17,542 nt of DNA. Origin: WTJX01 sp045106295 (GTDB taxonomy: Bacteria > Bacteroidota > Bacteroidia > Cytophagales > JAAEPT01). Positions 6,579-14,143 of the stretch are shown here, piece by piece; position 1 is the stretch's first letter; the number at the start of each line of letters is the position of its first letter. The stretch covers positions 1 through 17,542 of the forward strand of contig JBGCEI010000108.1 in assembly GCA_045106295.1 (NCBI GenBank), given 5' to 3'. Position numbers and translations under genes: made by a program. The notes under the pieces were generated by a model, which was not told the origin of the DNA, did not search any database, and saw only the letters and a list, made by a program, of their open reading frames with translations.

Positions 6579-6617
6579 AATTCCAGTTTTGATTAGCTTA
6601 TTGAAACTGGAATTTTG
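6579..6617 (+). terminator. Hairpin after fabG, weak terminator or attenuator
   Basis: A perfect 11-bp stem, AATTCCAGTTT (6579-6589) with AAACTGGAATT (6604-6614), has a 14-base loop and only four T after it. It may terminate fabG partly. The right side also reads GAATTTTG (6610-6617), near the -7 consensus, with TTTTG 18 bp upstream, so a promoter for the next gene may overlap it. Confidence 0.45.
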
Positions 6618-6631
6618 ATGATCAGCCCTCT

Positions 6632-8692
6632 ATGAACTCTTTTTCTTTTTATTACTCTTCTTGGTTAATTCTTCCTGCTTTACTTTTATCAGGAATAGCA
6701 TCGTGGGTATTATATAAGAAAAGAGAAATTGAACCTTCTTTACTTTACCGACTGGCGATAGTGCTTCGCTTTGTCATTTTCTTTTTTTTATTCCTTTTAC
6801 TGATAGAACCTATTATTAGGCAGCTTACCAATGTTACGGTACCAGCTAAAATAATTATTGGAATAGATAATTCTTCTTCTTTAAAAGACTATCAAAACAA
6901 TGAAAAGCTTCAGCATACCATTCAGAAATTATACAAAGACTTAGAAGCTAAAAAGAATAAAGTAGAATTGGTCACGTTAAATGGACGGTCTATTGCCTAC
7001 GATAGTTTAGCTAGTTTGCCCTTTAATAATTCAAGCACCGATTTAACTGCTTTTTTGAATGAGGTAAAGTCTAATCAACAAGCAGAAAATACAGCTGCTG
7101 TTATTTTACTTAGTGATGGAATACTAACTAGTGGTACTAACCCTACATATCTGAATTATCCTTTTCCTATTCATACCATTGCTTTAGGAGATACCAATAA
7201 GAAAAAAGATATTGTATTACAGAAAGTAGTTAGCAATAGGAAAATACAGCCAAAAAGTACATTTTCTGTTCAGCTCTCTGTTGAACACAGAGGGTTTTCT
7301 AACCGAAAAACAGAATTACGAATTGAGTTAAATGGAAAAGTGATTCAAAAGAAAGAAATCACTTTTTCCTCAACAGAATTTACTCGGAAAGAGTTGTTTA
7401 TTGAAGCACCTAACAAAGAAGGCTTTTATAATTACAGGTTTAGCTTATCAAACCAAGCAGGAGAATTTTCCAAAATAAACAATCAAAAAGAACTGATTGT
7501 AGAAGTAGTGAATTCAAAAACGAAAATACTTTTGGCTGCGGCTACACCTCACCCTGATATCAAGGCATTAAGAGCTATTTTATCGAAAGTAGAATCAAAT
7601 GAAGTGTCCGTTTTTGTGGCTTCAAGAGGAGATAAATTTAAAACGAAAGCTTATGATTTAGTGATTTATCATCAATTACCTCATAAATCAAAAATAGGAG
7701 ACCAGGTGTATCGGAAGTTAAAGAGTATGAAGATTCCTTCGTTGTCTGTATTTACGGATCAAACGGCTGCTAATACATTTACAAAAGACAATACTTGTTT
7801 GACCTACAAAGGTAGACAAACTGGTCAAGACCAGGTTACTTCGTCATTGAATACGACATTTTCTACTTTTCAACTCGAATATGGAGCACGCTTTTCTTCT
7901 TTGCCACCTATTTCTGTCCCTTTTGGAAACTATAAATTAAAAAGCGGTGCGAAAGCAGTACTGTATCAGCAGATTGGTTCTGTGGTAACGGAGAGGCCTT
8001 TGCTGAGTATTAACTTATCGAGAACTGTTCCATCAGCTGTTTTTGTTGGAAATGGTTTATGGCTATGGAGGCTCAACTCATACAAAATAGAAGAAGAAAA
8101 TCATTGGACAGACGAGCTAATTGTAAAAACAGGTTCTTTATTAGTCACAAGAAAAGACAATGAACGTTTCGTGTTTCAGCCTCAGCAACGCATGATTAAC
8201 GAAACAGAAAGACCAATATTTGATGCTCTGCTGTATAACTCTTTGTATGAACGAGTACCAGAAGTATCAGTAACAGTTTCATTCTCGAAGCAGGGAGACT
8301 TAGTAGCTAAGGAAGAAAAGGTGTTAACTAGCTATGAAAACAGCCTCGTTTTTAACCGTTTACCAGTAGGGAATTATCAATACACGGCTAGTGTGACACA
8401 AGACGATAGCTTATTTAGACAAAAAGGGTTGTTGATCGTAAAAAAAACAGATCTAGAAGCAACACATACCACTGCTAACCATGGATTACTTCGTCAGTTA
8501 TCAGAAAAAACAGCAGGAGAATACAGCTTGTTATCTTCTGCTGAAAAGCTTTCTGATGTCATTGAAACAAAAGGGACAATTCAAACAAAAGAACGAATGC
8601 AAAGCAGTATACACTTAAAGTGGATTTTCTTCGTTATCATACTATTAATAGGGACAGAATGGACAATACGAAAATGGCATGGTTCTATCTAA
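6632..8692 (+). CDS. Inner-membrane VWA-domain protein with large periplasmic region
   Basis: A 686-residue protein of unknown function. Two hydrophobic helices lie near the N-terminus (about 10-27 and 41-60), and a third at the C-terminus (about 663-676, KWIFFVIILLIGTEW) is followed by a basic end. Residues 73-180 are a von Willebrand factor A domain with a complete metal-binding MIDAS: D79-x-S81-x-S83 (IDNSSS), a threonine in SSTDLT (136-139) and D162 (LLSDG). The middle and C-terminal parts look beta-rich (for example IELNGKVIQKKEITF, LPVGNYQYTASV) and resemble Ig-like segments, but I recognise no named domain. The layout is like Bacteroidota BatA-type or 'glutamine amidotransferase-like' VWA membrane proteins. 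No MoxR or other Bat gene is adjacent. The next lipoprotein gene overlaps its 3' end by 34 bp, so the two are probably cotranscribed. Confidence 0.8.
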   Translation: MNSFSFYYSSWLILPALLLSGIASWVLYKKREIEPSLLYRLAIVLRFVIFFFLFLLLIEPIIRQLTNVTVPAKIIIGIDNSSSLKDYQNNEKLQHTIQKLYKDLEAKKNKVELVTLNGRSIAYDSLASLPFNNSSTDLTAFLNEVKSNQQAENTAAVILLSDGILTSGTNPTYLNYPFPIHTIALGDTNKKKDIVLQKVVSNRKIQPKSTFSVQLSVEHRGFSNRKTELRIELNGKVIQKKEITFSSTEFTRKELFIEAPNKEGFYNYRFSLSNQAGEFSKINNQKELIVEVVNSKTKILLAAATPHPDIKALRAILSKVESNEVSVFVASRGDKFKTKAYDLVIYHQLPHKSKIGDQVYRKLKSMKIPSLSVFTDQTAANTFTKDNTCLTYKGRQTGQDQVTSSLNTTFSTFQLEYGARFSSLPPISVPFGNYKLKSGAKAVLYQQIGSVVTERPLLSINLSRTVPSAVFVGNGLWLWRLNSYKIEEENHWTDELIVKTGSLLVTRKDNERFVFQPQQRMINETERPIFDALLYNSLYERVPEVSVTVSFSKQGDLVAKEEKVLTSYENSLVFNRLPVGNYQYTASVTQDDSLFRQKGLLIVKKTDLEATHTTANHGLLRQLSEKTAGEYSLLSSAEKLSDVIETKGTIQTKERMQSSIHLKWIFFVIILLIGTEWTIRKWHGSI

Positions 8693-8832
8693 GTAGTTTG
8701 TTATGCATTAGTTTATTACTGACAAGTTGTGTTACACAGAAAACATCTACCAAGTCAAATAATGTAGAAAAACGCCTGAAGAGTGAGCGGAAAATGAGAA
8801 AAAAAGGGCGTTGCCCTTGTGAAAATCATTAG
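8659..8832 (+). CDS. Very small basic lipoprotein
   Basis: A 57-residue predicted lipoprotein. The n-region MDNTK is followed by a hydrophobic stretch (AWFYLSSLLCISLL) and the lipobox LTSC, with the acylated Cys at residue 24. The mature part is only 34 residues, strongly basic, and ends in GRCPCENH with two more cysteines. The start at 8659 is preferred over the internal ATG at 8674 because only the longer form has a charged n-region. The frame overlaps the end of the VWA gene by 34 bp, suggesting translational coupling. I do not recognise a family. Being anchored, it would sit on the inner or outer membrane facing the periplasm. Confidence 0.75.
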   Translation: MDNTKMAWFYLSSLLCISLLLTSCVTQKTSTKSNNVEKRLKSERKMRKKGRCPCENH

Positions 8833-8940
8833 TAAGAGTGTTTCTACTTTGCACTAAACCTTACAAGTTTAAAATACTGATATTGCTAAAACAAAGTAGG
8901 ATAGCAGTATAAAGGTAGTTATACTATTAAGGAAACTTAG

Positions 8941-8948
8941 TATCTTTG
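8941..8948 (+). promoter_or_regulatory. -7 promoter element of the M23 peptidase-bactofilin pair
   Basis: TATCTTTG is an exact TAnnTTTG match, 25 bp upstream of the GTG start of the peptidase gene. No clear TTG is found at -33. The 141-bp gap before the peptidase holds nothing else that I can identify. Confidence 0.45.
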
Positions 8949-8973
8949 AATAGGCTTATATCAATAATCCATA

Positions 8974-9843
8974 GTGAAAGGTCAACGAACAAAAAAAGAA
9001 ACAATCGGTGAGTGGTTATACGCTCGACATCAACTAATTCTCAGAAACGAAGAGAATTTCGAAGAAAAAACGACCTTTACCTATACTCATGCGAAAGCGA
9101 TAGCCATAGCATTTGGTATATTTGTTTTCATTTTTACACTTACCATCGTTTTAGACCGTCATTATTTTATTTATTGGGGCGGAGAGCTAAATCAACAAAA
9201 AGAATATAATAGGCAATTGGGTTACCTTTCTTATAAAATAGATTCATTAGAACATTCTGCTGAGAGCAAAAATTATTATATGAAGTCTATCCAGCTCGTA
9301 TTAGACGGGCAAGATCCAGACAAGTTATTTACTAATGATACCTTAAAAGAAAGTAAAATAGGAAAATCTGATTATTCTCCTGTAGCACTTTCGGCAGATA
9401 AAAAAATAAGAGAAGATTTTGAGGACGAAGAAATTGGTGAATCATACCCTGAAACAGATGAAGGGTTTACGGAAGACTTATTATTATCTCCTGTAAATGG
9501 TTATGCTGTCTCATCTAAATACAAGCCTACCAAAGGACATTTTGGCGTAGACATTCTAACCAAAGAAAATCAGGTAGTATCTACTGTGGCAGATGGAACT
9601 ATTTTATTTTCTGAATGGACAATAGAAGGAGGGAATACTATTATGATACAACATGAGAATGATCTTGTGTCAGTATATAAACATAATGCGGTGTTATTGA
9701 AAAAAGTTGGTAACTTCGTGAAATCTGGTGATGCCGTTGCTATTGTAGGAAATTCAGGAGAAGAAACTACAGGACACCATTTACATTTTGAATTATGGTA
9801 TAACGGGAAACCGTACAACCCCGAAAGTATTTTATCGCTCTAG
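8974..9843 (+). CDS. Membrane-anchored M23 (LytM-type) peptidoglycan endopeptidase
   Basis: A 289-residue protein starting at GTG (no ATG fits ahead of the conserved part). It has a cytoplasmic basic N-terminus, one membrane helix at 41-60 (IAIAFGIFVFIFTLTIVL), a short coiled-coil-like linker around 71-100 and an acidic stretch near 150-160. The C-terminal M23 domain spans about 170-289. The zinc ligands are present: H189-x3-D193 in GHFGVD and H269-x-H271 in HHLHFE. An active enzyme that cuts peptide cross-links in the periplasm is therefore expected, rather than a degenerate LytM activator. The bactofilin gene begins 16 bp after its stop. M23 peptidases next to bactofilins are a known shape-determining pair, as with Helicobacter Csd1 and CcmA. 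Confidence 0.92.
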   Translation: MKGQRTKKETIGEWLYARHQLILRNEENFEEKTTFTYTHAKAIAIAFGIFVFIFTLTIVLDRHYFIYWGGELNQQKEYNRQLGYLSYKIDSLEHSAESKNYYMKSIQLVLDGQDPDKLFTNDTLKESKIGKSDYSPVALSADKKIREDFEDEEIGESYPETDEGFTEDLLLSPVNGYAVSSKYKPTKGHFGVDILTKENQVVSTVADGTILFSEWTIEGGNTIMIQHENDLVSVYKHNAVLLKKVGNFVKSGDAVAIVGNSGEETTGHHLHFELWYNGKPYNPESILSL

Positions 9844-9859
9844 TTTAGAAAATAGAAAG

Positions 9860-10255
9860 ATGATTAAGAACAAGAATAAGAAAGAAGAAGAAGAGCAAAC
9901 CTCACAGTTAAGTAACCGAATCAATAAGGGAACAAAGCTAAAAGGTGACATTGAAGCTCAGGGGAATTTTAGAATTGATGGTGCTATTGAAGGGGATATC
10001 AATTGTAAAACGAAACTAGTACTAGGAGAAACATCTTCTATCACTGGGAATGTAGTGGCACAAACTATTGAAGTATCAGGTAGCTTAAAGGGAAATATCA
10101 AAGCTACTGAAATGCTTATCTTAAAATCTACTGCTCAAGTAGTTGGAGATATTTCAGCAGAACAAATGGTGGTAGAAGTAGGTGCTAGGTTCAATGGTAC
10201 AAGCGAAATGGGATCTGTAGTAAGAGACAATAATCCATTACAATCTAAAAAATAG
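9860..10255 (+). CDS. Bactofilin cytoskeletal protein
   Basis: A 131-residue bactofilin (DUF583, PF04519). The start chosen is the ATG at 9860 (MIKNKNKKEEEEQ), because a longer open frame runs back into the peptidase gene. The core (about 20-115) is a right-handed beta-helix with regular short repeats: GTKLKGDIEAQGNFRIDGAIEG, then TSSITGNVVAQTIEVSGSLKG and STAQVVGDISAEQMVVE. A charged N-terminal tail and a short polar C-terminal tail flank it, as in other bactofilins. The protein polymerises without nucleotide and scaffolds wall enzymes at the membrane. It is the second gene of a two-gene unit with the M23 peptidase, 16 bp apart, so the peptidase is its likely client. Confidence 0.93.
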   Translation: MIKNKNKKEEEEQTSQLSNRINKGTKLKGDIEAQGNFRIDGAIEGDINCKTKLVLGETSSITGNVVAQTIEVSGSLKGNIKATEMLILKSTAQVVGDISAEQMVVEVGARFNGTSEMGSVVRDNNPLQSKK

Positions 10256-10312
10256 AAGACTTTACTTTTTTAATTAAGGGGAGGGGAGAAGAATAAAAGC
10301 TGATTTCGTGTA

Positions 10313-10663
10313 TTACTTAGAAGTAAGAGTGAATGCTCTCTTCTTATTCGATGCAGCAGCCATCTCTAATGAAGTGTGAACGCTTTTGAATGAGATATAA
10401 GAGATATCGATATTTAACACACCTTCTGATACGTTTGGGATATAGAATTTTCCATCAAAATCGGTATAAATATTCTTTTTACGACCTTCGATCTCTATTT
10501 TAGCACCAACAATAGGTTCTCCGCTTTCATCATCTATCACATAACCAAAAAAGGCTAGCCCATTATCCGCTTTTTTACTTTTAGCAAAAGAAGAATTTGT
10601 TGAAAGGAGTAATAAAATAAAAGAAACAGCTAAAAAAAATCTCATCTTTGTGTTATCTATCAT
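10313..10663 (-). CDS. Secreted carboxypeptidase-regulatory-like domain protein
   Basis: A 116-residue exported protein. A signal peptide begins at either M1 (MIDNTK) or M7 (MRFFLAVSFILLLLS) and ends near SSFA. The mature part is a single CarboxypepD_reg-like beta-sandwich (PF13715 type): FFGYVIDDESGEPIVGAKIE, then YTDFDGKFYIPNV and LNIDISYISFKS. This domain commonly forms the N-terminus of Bacteroidota TonB-dependent receptors, but here it stands alone with no plug or barrel, so this is not a truncated receptor by any visible sign. The function is unknown. It converges on the bactofilin gene across 57 bp containing a purine-rich run but no clear terminator hairpin. Confidence 0.82.
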   Translation of the reverse strand: MIDNTKMRFFLAVSFILLLLSTNSSFAKSKKADNGLAFFGYVIDDESGEPIVGAKIEIEGRKKNIYTDFDGKFYIPNVSEGVLNIDISYISFKSVHTSLEMAAASNKKRAFTLTSK

Positions 10664-10702
10664 CTAAGTATCATTTTATAGCTAAAAACAATAAAGGAAA
10701 AG

Positions 10703-10710
10703 TATATTTG
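10703..10710 (+). promoter_or_regulatory. Possible -7 element for the bioF-like gene
   Basis: TATATTTG is an exact TAnnTTTG match, but 99 bp upstream of the ATG and without a clear -33 TTG. A 7-bp inverted repeat (ATGACAT 10724-10730, ATGTCAT 10737-10743) lies just downstream and could be an operator. Confidence 0.3.
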
Positions 10711-10809
10711 GTTAAAGCTAAAAATGACATATTTCGATGTCATCGTATGACTAATTACTCAAAAGTAAAAAACTAATATTACGTAACGGTTAACAAGATA
10801 TTATTAAAC

Positions 10810-11928
10810 ATGTCTACAGATCTTCTCCATCAGAAACTAACTGCGCAACTCGATAAGAGAAAAAAAGAAGGCTTGTACCGATCTTTAAAAAAAGATGCCG
10901 AGTTAATAGATTTTTGCTCCAACGATTATTTAGGTTTATCCTGTAATCAAGAACTACAAGAACGAATTCACAAACGATCTTCAAGTGTTCCTGCCAATTT
11001 AGGGGCAACAGGTTCTCGTTTATTGACGGGGAACTCAAACCAGACAGAGCGGTTAGAAGAAATATTAGTTGAAATTCACCAAACAGAAGCGGCTCTTTTG
11101 TGTACCAGTGGTTATTCTGCTAACCTTTCTATTTTTTCTGCTATCCCACAAAAAGGAGATACCATTATTTACGATGAATTGATACATGTGTGTATTAAAG
11201 ATGGCGCACGACTCAGCTTTGCAGAACGAAAATCATTTAAACACAATGACATAGCTGATTTGGAACGAAAATTATCTAAATCAGAAGGCAATGTATTTGT
11301 AGCAGTAGAATCTATTTATTCTATGGATGGAGATATGGCTCCACTGCAAGAACTAGCTCGTCTATGTAAAAAGTATAGTGCTTATTTAATAGTTGACGAA
11401 GCACATAGCACGGGTCTTTGGGGAAGTAAGGGGAGTGGATTATGTACGGAATTGGGAATAGTAGATGATGTATTTGCACGAATACATACTTTTGGAAAAG
11501 CGATAGGCTCTCATGGGGCTTGTATTGTAGGGAGTAAGGTATTGAAAGAATATTTAATCAATTATGCAAGGCCATTTATTTTCACTACTGCTTCTTCCGA
11601 TCATAATTTGATAACGGTTGAAGAGGCCTTCCATTATTTAGGTGAGAATCCGTCTTTATGGAAACGGTTACAAAGTAATATTAAGTTGTACCGTAGTTTG
11701 ATCCAAAAAGAAAGTATTCATAGCCTTAGTGCCATTCAGGCAGTGATGATTACTGGAAACAAAGAAGCAAAAAAGGCTGCTCTGCATATTCAAAAAAAAG
11801 GTTTTGATGTACGTCCTATTTTAAGTCCTACCGTAAAAAAAGGAACAGAAAGAATTAGAATCTGTTTGCACGCTTACAACACAGAGCAGGAGATTATTGA
11901 ACTAGTAAACTTGATTAATGAGGTCTAG
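10810..11928 (+). CDS. bioF: 8-amino-7-oxononanoate synthase (BioF-type alpha-oxoamine synthase)
   Basis: A 372-residue PLP-dependent enzyme of the alpha-oxoamine synthase family. BioF condenses pimeloyl-ACP (or CoA) with alanine to give KAPA, an early step of biotin synthesis. The motifs are FCSNDYLGL near the N-terminus, GATGSRLLTGN, CTSGYSAN, DELIHVCIKDGARLS (His stacking on PLP), VAVESIYSMDGD, VDEAHSTG (Asp contacting the pyridine nitrogen) and HTFGKAIGSHGA, in which K230 forms the Schiff base. The length is close to E. coli BioF (384). No bioA, bioB or bioD is adjacent, so substrate specificity rests on overall similarity; glycine C-acetyltransferase or a sphingolipid-type synthase is possible but less likely given the short N-terminus. 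Confidence 0.85.
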   Translation: MSTDLLHQKLTAQLDKRKKEGLYRSLKKDAELIDFCSNDYLGLSCNQELQERIHKRSSSVPANLGATGSRLLTGNSNQTERLEEILVEIHQTEAALLCTSGYSANLSIFSAIPQKGDTIIYDELIHVCIKDGARLSFAERKSFKHNDIADLERKLSKSEGNVFVAVESIYSMDGDMAPLQELARLCKKYSAYLIVDEAHSTGLWGSKGSGLCTELGIVDDVFARIHTFGKAIGSHGACIVGSKVLKEYLINYARPFIFTTASSDHNLITVEEAFHYLGENPSLWKRLQSNIKLYRSLIQKESIHSLSAIQAVMITGNKEAKKAALHIQKKGFDVRPILSPTVKKGTERIRICLHAYNTEQEIIELVNLINEV

Positions 11929-12260
11929 CAATTTAGCTTCACTTGTAATGGTAACAAAAAGAGAGTAAACTGAACTCTATCTCAAATACCTTTAAGTTCT
12001 TTTGGATTTTTTCTATTATCCCAAACTAGATTATTTCAATGTCAGAAGTCAGTTTGTAAGGTTCACTAAACACATGACTACTTTCTCAAAATAAACTTTT
12101 CACACTTTTCTGTGAGAAGACTCTTTGCAATACTTCTTTTAGGTAGGCTGTTTTTTTCAATATCTTAATCCTATAAAATAAATAATAGTATTACTATTGT
12201 TGTTTATTAAAATACTTTTAATAATATTTGTAATGCAATTAAATTTAAAAGTAATAAATA
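11929..12260. other. 332-bp AT-rich intergenic region upstream of tetR
   Basis: No gene is visible. It contains a 9-bp hairpin with one wobble (CTTTTCACA 12096-12104, TGTGAGAAG 12111-12119) without a T-run. A 15-bp palindrome follows (AATAGTA 12184-12190, centre T, TACTATT 12192-12198), and a 21-bp inverted repeat (TTATTAAAA 12204-12212, TTTTAATAA 12216-12224) lies 36 bp before the tetR ATG. The last two are candidate operators for autoregulation, but AT-rich DNA makes such repeats common. No strong terminator for bioF was found. Confidence 0.5.
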
Positions 12261-12935
12261 ATGGCAAGTTTAAAATTAGATCTCAATCCATCACTTTATT
12301 TAAAAAATCCACAAGACACAAAATTGGGAGAACAAATAGTTGGACAAGGAGTAATAATGATAGATGAATTAGGGTTTGAACAATTCACTTTTAAAAAACT
12401 AGCCACAAAAATAGGTACTACTGAAGCGACAGTGTATCGCTACTTTGAAAACAAACATAGCTTTTTGGTTTATATAGTAGCCTGGTACTGGAACTGGTTA
12501 GATTATAAAATTAATTTTGTAACTCACTACTTAAAAGATTCGAATGAAAAACTAGCTATAGCCGTAAAAACACTTTGTAGAAAAAAAGTAAATGACCCTC
12601 AATTCCCTATGGTAGACGAGTCTATACTTTTCAATGTAGTCATCAATGAATCAGATAAAACATTTTTAACAAAAGAAGTTGATCAGATTAATAAAAAAGG
12701 AGTTTTTATTGGATTTAAAGAACTCTGTGAAAAACTAGTTTCATGGGTGTTGGATGTAAACCCAGAATACCCTTATCCTAAATCTCTTTGTAGTACTGTT
12801 ATTCAGGCTACACACGATCAACTTTTCTTTGCGAACCATTTTTCAAGATTAAGTGACTTTATTGATCATAAAAACCCAAGCGATGGCATAAACGCATTTA
12901 TTGTATCATTTCTATTTAAATCAATCAAACCATAA
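12261..12935 (+). CDS. TetR-family transcriptional regulator
   Basis: A 224-residue regulator. The helix-turn-helix spans about residues 30-75: GVIMIDELGFEQFTFKKLA, then KIGTTEATVYRYFENKHSFL, the typical TetR layout including the YRYFENK recognition-helix end. About 25 residues precede it (MASLKLDLNPSLYLKNP), longer than usual. The C-terminal ligand and dimer domain has no recognisable specificity. It is the first gene of the block that contains the stress protein, ABC exporter and adaptor, so it probably controls the exporter. A short gap (52 bp) to the next gene suggests cotranscription with the stress protein. TetR proteins usually bind palindromes near their own gene, and several lie at 12184-12224 and 14025-14127. 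Confidence 0.9.
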   Translation: MASLKLDLNPSLYLKNPQDTKLGEQIVGQGVIMIDELGFEQFTFKKLATKIGTTEATVYRYFENKHSFLVYIVAWYWNWLDYKINFVTHYLKDSNEKLAIAVKTLCRKKVNDPQFPMVDESILFNVVINESDKTFLTKEVDQINKKGVFIGFKELCEKLVSWVLDVNPEYPYPKSLCSTVIQATHDQLFFANHFSRLSDFIDHKNPSDGINAFIVSFLFKSIKP

Positions 12936-12987
12936 ACATAGATTAATAAATAAGACAATTTCAACAAACACTCTAACCACTGTAATT

Positions 12988-13845
12988 ATGAATAATCAGA
13001 AGCACATTTTAACACTCGTAGATTTTAGTAATGAATCTTTAAAAGCATTAGATTTTGCGATTCATATAGCTGAAAAAATTAATACTAAAGTTGATATAAT
13101 CAATGTAATAGAAGGTAGTAGTAATGGATCTAACTGGAACAAATCCAACAACCCTATTGACGGGATGTTTAAATATAAATTACATAAAAAGAATACTGAA
13201 CGATTAAATTATTTTAAAAATAAATGGGAAAAGTCAGTATATGTAGGAAACACATCTGTCATAGCATCGCCTCTAAGTGCACTAGAGATACTTGACAAAA
13301 TGACTACTGAAAACGAATTTTTGTTCTTAACGCTCCCTTACTTACAGCATTCTGCAATAGAGCAATACTTAACGTCTAATGTGATTTTAGAAATCCTCCG
13401 AAACATAAAAACACCTACTCTTTTTGTACCGGAAAAAGCTGAGTTAAGTGACTGGAATGACATTATATTTCCTTCTGGATTCTCTGAGGATGTAGCACCA
13501 GAATTTGTAGAACTAGTCAATACAATAAACAAAGGGTTTAACGCAAAGCTACATCTCGTAAAGGTAATCGAAGAAAAGAACACTAATCTAAAAGAAATCG
13601 AAGCAAAAATAGAAGGGTTTGCCGAGAAACATAAAGTAAGTAACTACATCGTAAATTCAATTGAATCTCAAGATGTTGAAAAAGCTCTGGACATATTTCA
13701 ACAGTCAATAAAAGCAAACCTTATTTGTATGACTACAGCAGGCAAGTCTAGTATTAGTCAATTATTCTTTTCTAATAGTATTACTGAAACGATGTTACAA
13801 AAAATAAATAAACCCATCTTATCCCTGTCTATTAAAAATAACTAA
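12988..13845 (+). CDS. Tandem-domain universal stress protein (UspA superfamily)
   Basis: A 285-residue cytoplasmic protein starting at ATG 12988 (MNNQKHILTLVDFSNESLKA), the natural first strand of a Usp domain; the longer open frame upstream overlaps tetR and is not domain-like. Domain 1 covers about residues 1-145 (first strand to PTLFVPE) and domain 2 about 150-285 (WNDIIFPSGFSEDVAPEFVE to NKPILSLSI). The usual ATP-binding pattern G-x2-G-x9-G-[S/T] is degenerate in both. Domain 2 has AGKSSISQLFFSNSITE, with Ser where the second and third Gly should be; domain 1 reads LPYLQHSAIEQYLTSNVI. So nucleotide binding is doubtful. Tandem Usp proteins of this size are common in Bacteroidota. It sits between tetR and the exporter genes, followed by a strong terminator. 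Confidence 0.88.
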   Translation: MNNQKHILTLVDFSNESLKALDFAIHIAEKINTKVDIINVIEGSSNGSNWNKSNNPIDGMFKYKLHKKNTERLNYFKNKWEKSVYVGNTSVIASPLSALEILDKMTTENEFLFLTLPYLQHSAIEQYLTSNVILEILRNIKTPTLFVPEKAELSDWNDIIFPSGFSEDVAPEFVELVNTINKGFNAKLHLVKVIEEKNTNLKEIEAKIEGFAEKHKVSNYIVNSIESQDVEKALDIFQQSIKANLICMTTAGKSSISQLFFSNSITETMLQKINKPILSLSIKNN

Positions 13846-14143
13846 TCAATAGTAACAAAGGAATAAAAAGTTTTACAAACCCTATGCTTTTACATGGGGT
13901 TTGTTTAATTTTTATGAAATATTAATAAGGTAGCTTTAGATTATCAGTCAGAGTATTTATTTAGATAAAAAAAATCGCTTTAAAATTAAAAATACAATTA
14001 CAAAATAAATAATAGTTTGCCAATTACTGATATTATCTTTCAAAATATCAGTAGCAATTTCTTTAACATAATTATTGGAATCATATATCTATATTATATC
14101 ACATTAATAACTTAATTTTAAGTTATTACATAACACCTTAAGT
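13846..14143 (+). other. 298-bp intergenic regulatory region upstream of the ABC exporter
   Basis: After the terminator at 13875-13914 this AT-rich stretch contains no gene. It holds a perfect 10-bp inverted repeat, TACTGATATT (14025-14034) and AATATCAGTA (14044-14053). A second one, AATAACTTAA (14106-14115) and TTAAGTTATT (14118-14127) with centre TT, ends 16 bp before the exporter ATG. The 15-base string AAAATAAATAATAGT at 14002-14016 occurs identically upstream of tetR (12175-12189). These are candidate operator sites for the TetR protein. No exact TAnnTTTG was found. Confidence 0.5.
13875..13914 (+). terminator. Intrinsic terminator after the universal stress protein gene
   Basis: A 12-bp stem (ACAAACCCTATG 13875-13886 with CATGGGGTTTGT 13893-13904, one T-G wobble) has a 6-base loop and is followed by a T-rich tail (TTAATTTTT). 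It separates tetR-usp from the exporter genes, which therefore need their own promoter. Confidence 0.8.

Noticed and set aside
8874..8883. TACTGATATT here and again at 14025-14034
   Set aside because: A 10-base AT-rich match between unrelated loci is expected by chance in 17 kb and has no consistent context.
8849..8902. CTACTTTG/CAAAGTAG inverted pair in the gap before the M23 gene
   Set aside because: The arms are 8 bp and tens of bases apart in AT-rich DNA; chance is likely.
9788..9859. Bactofilin start inside the peptidase gene
   Set aside because: The added residues are out-of-frame peptidase codons; ATG 9860 gives a normal charged bactofilin tail.
12901..12987. Longer start for the universal stress protein overlapping tetR
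   Set aside because: The extra 29 residues are not domain-like; the Usp fold begins directly at M encoded at 12988.
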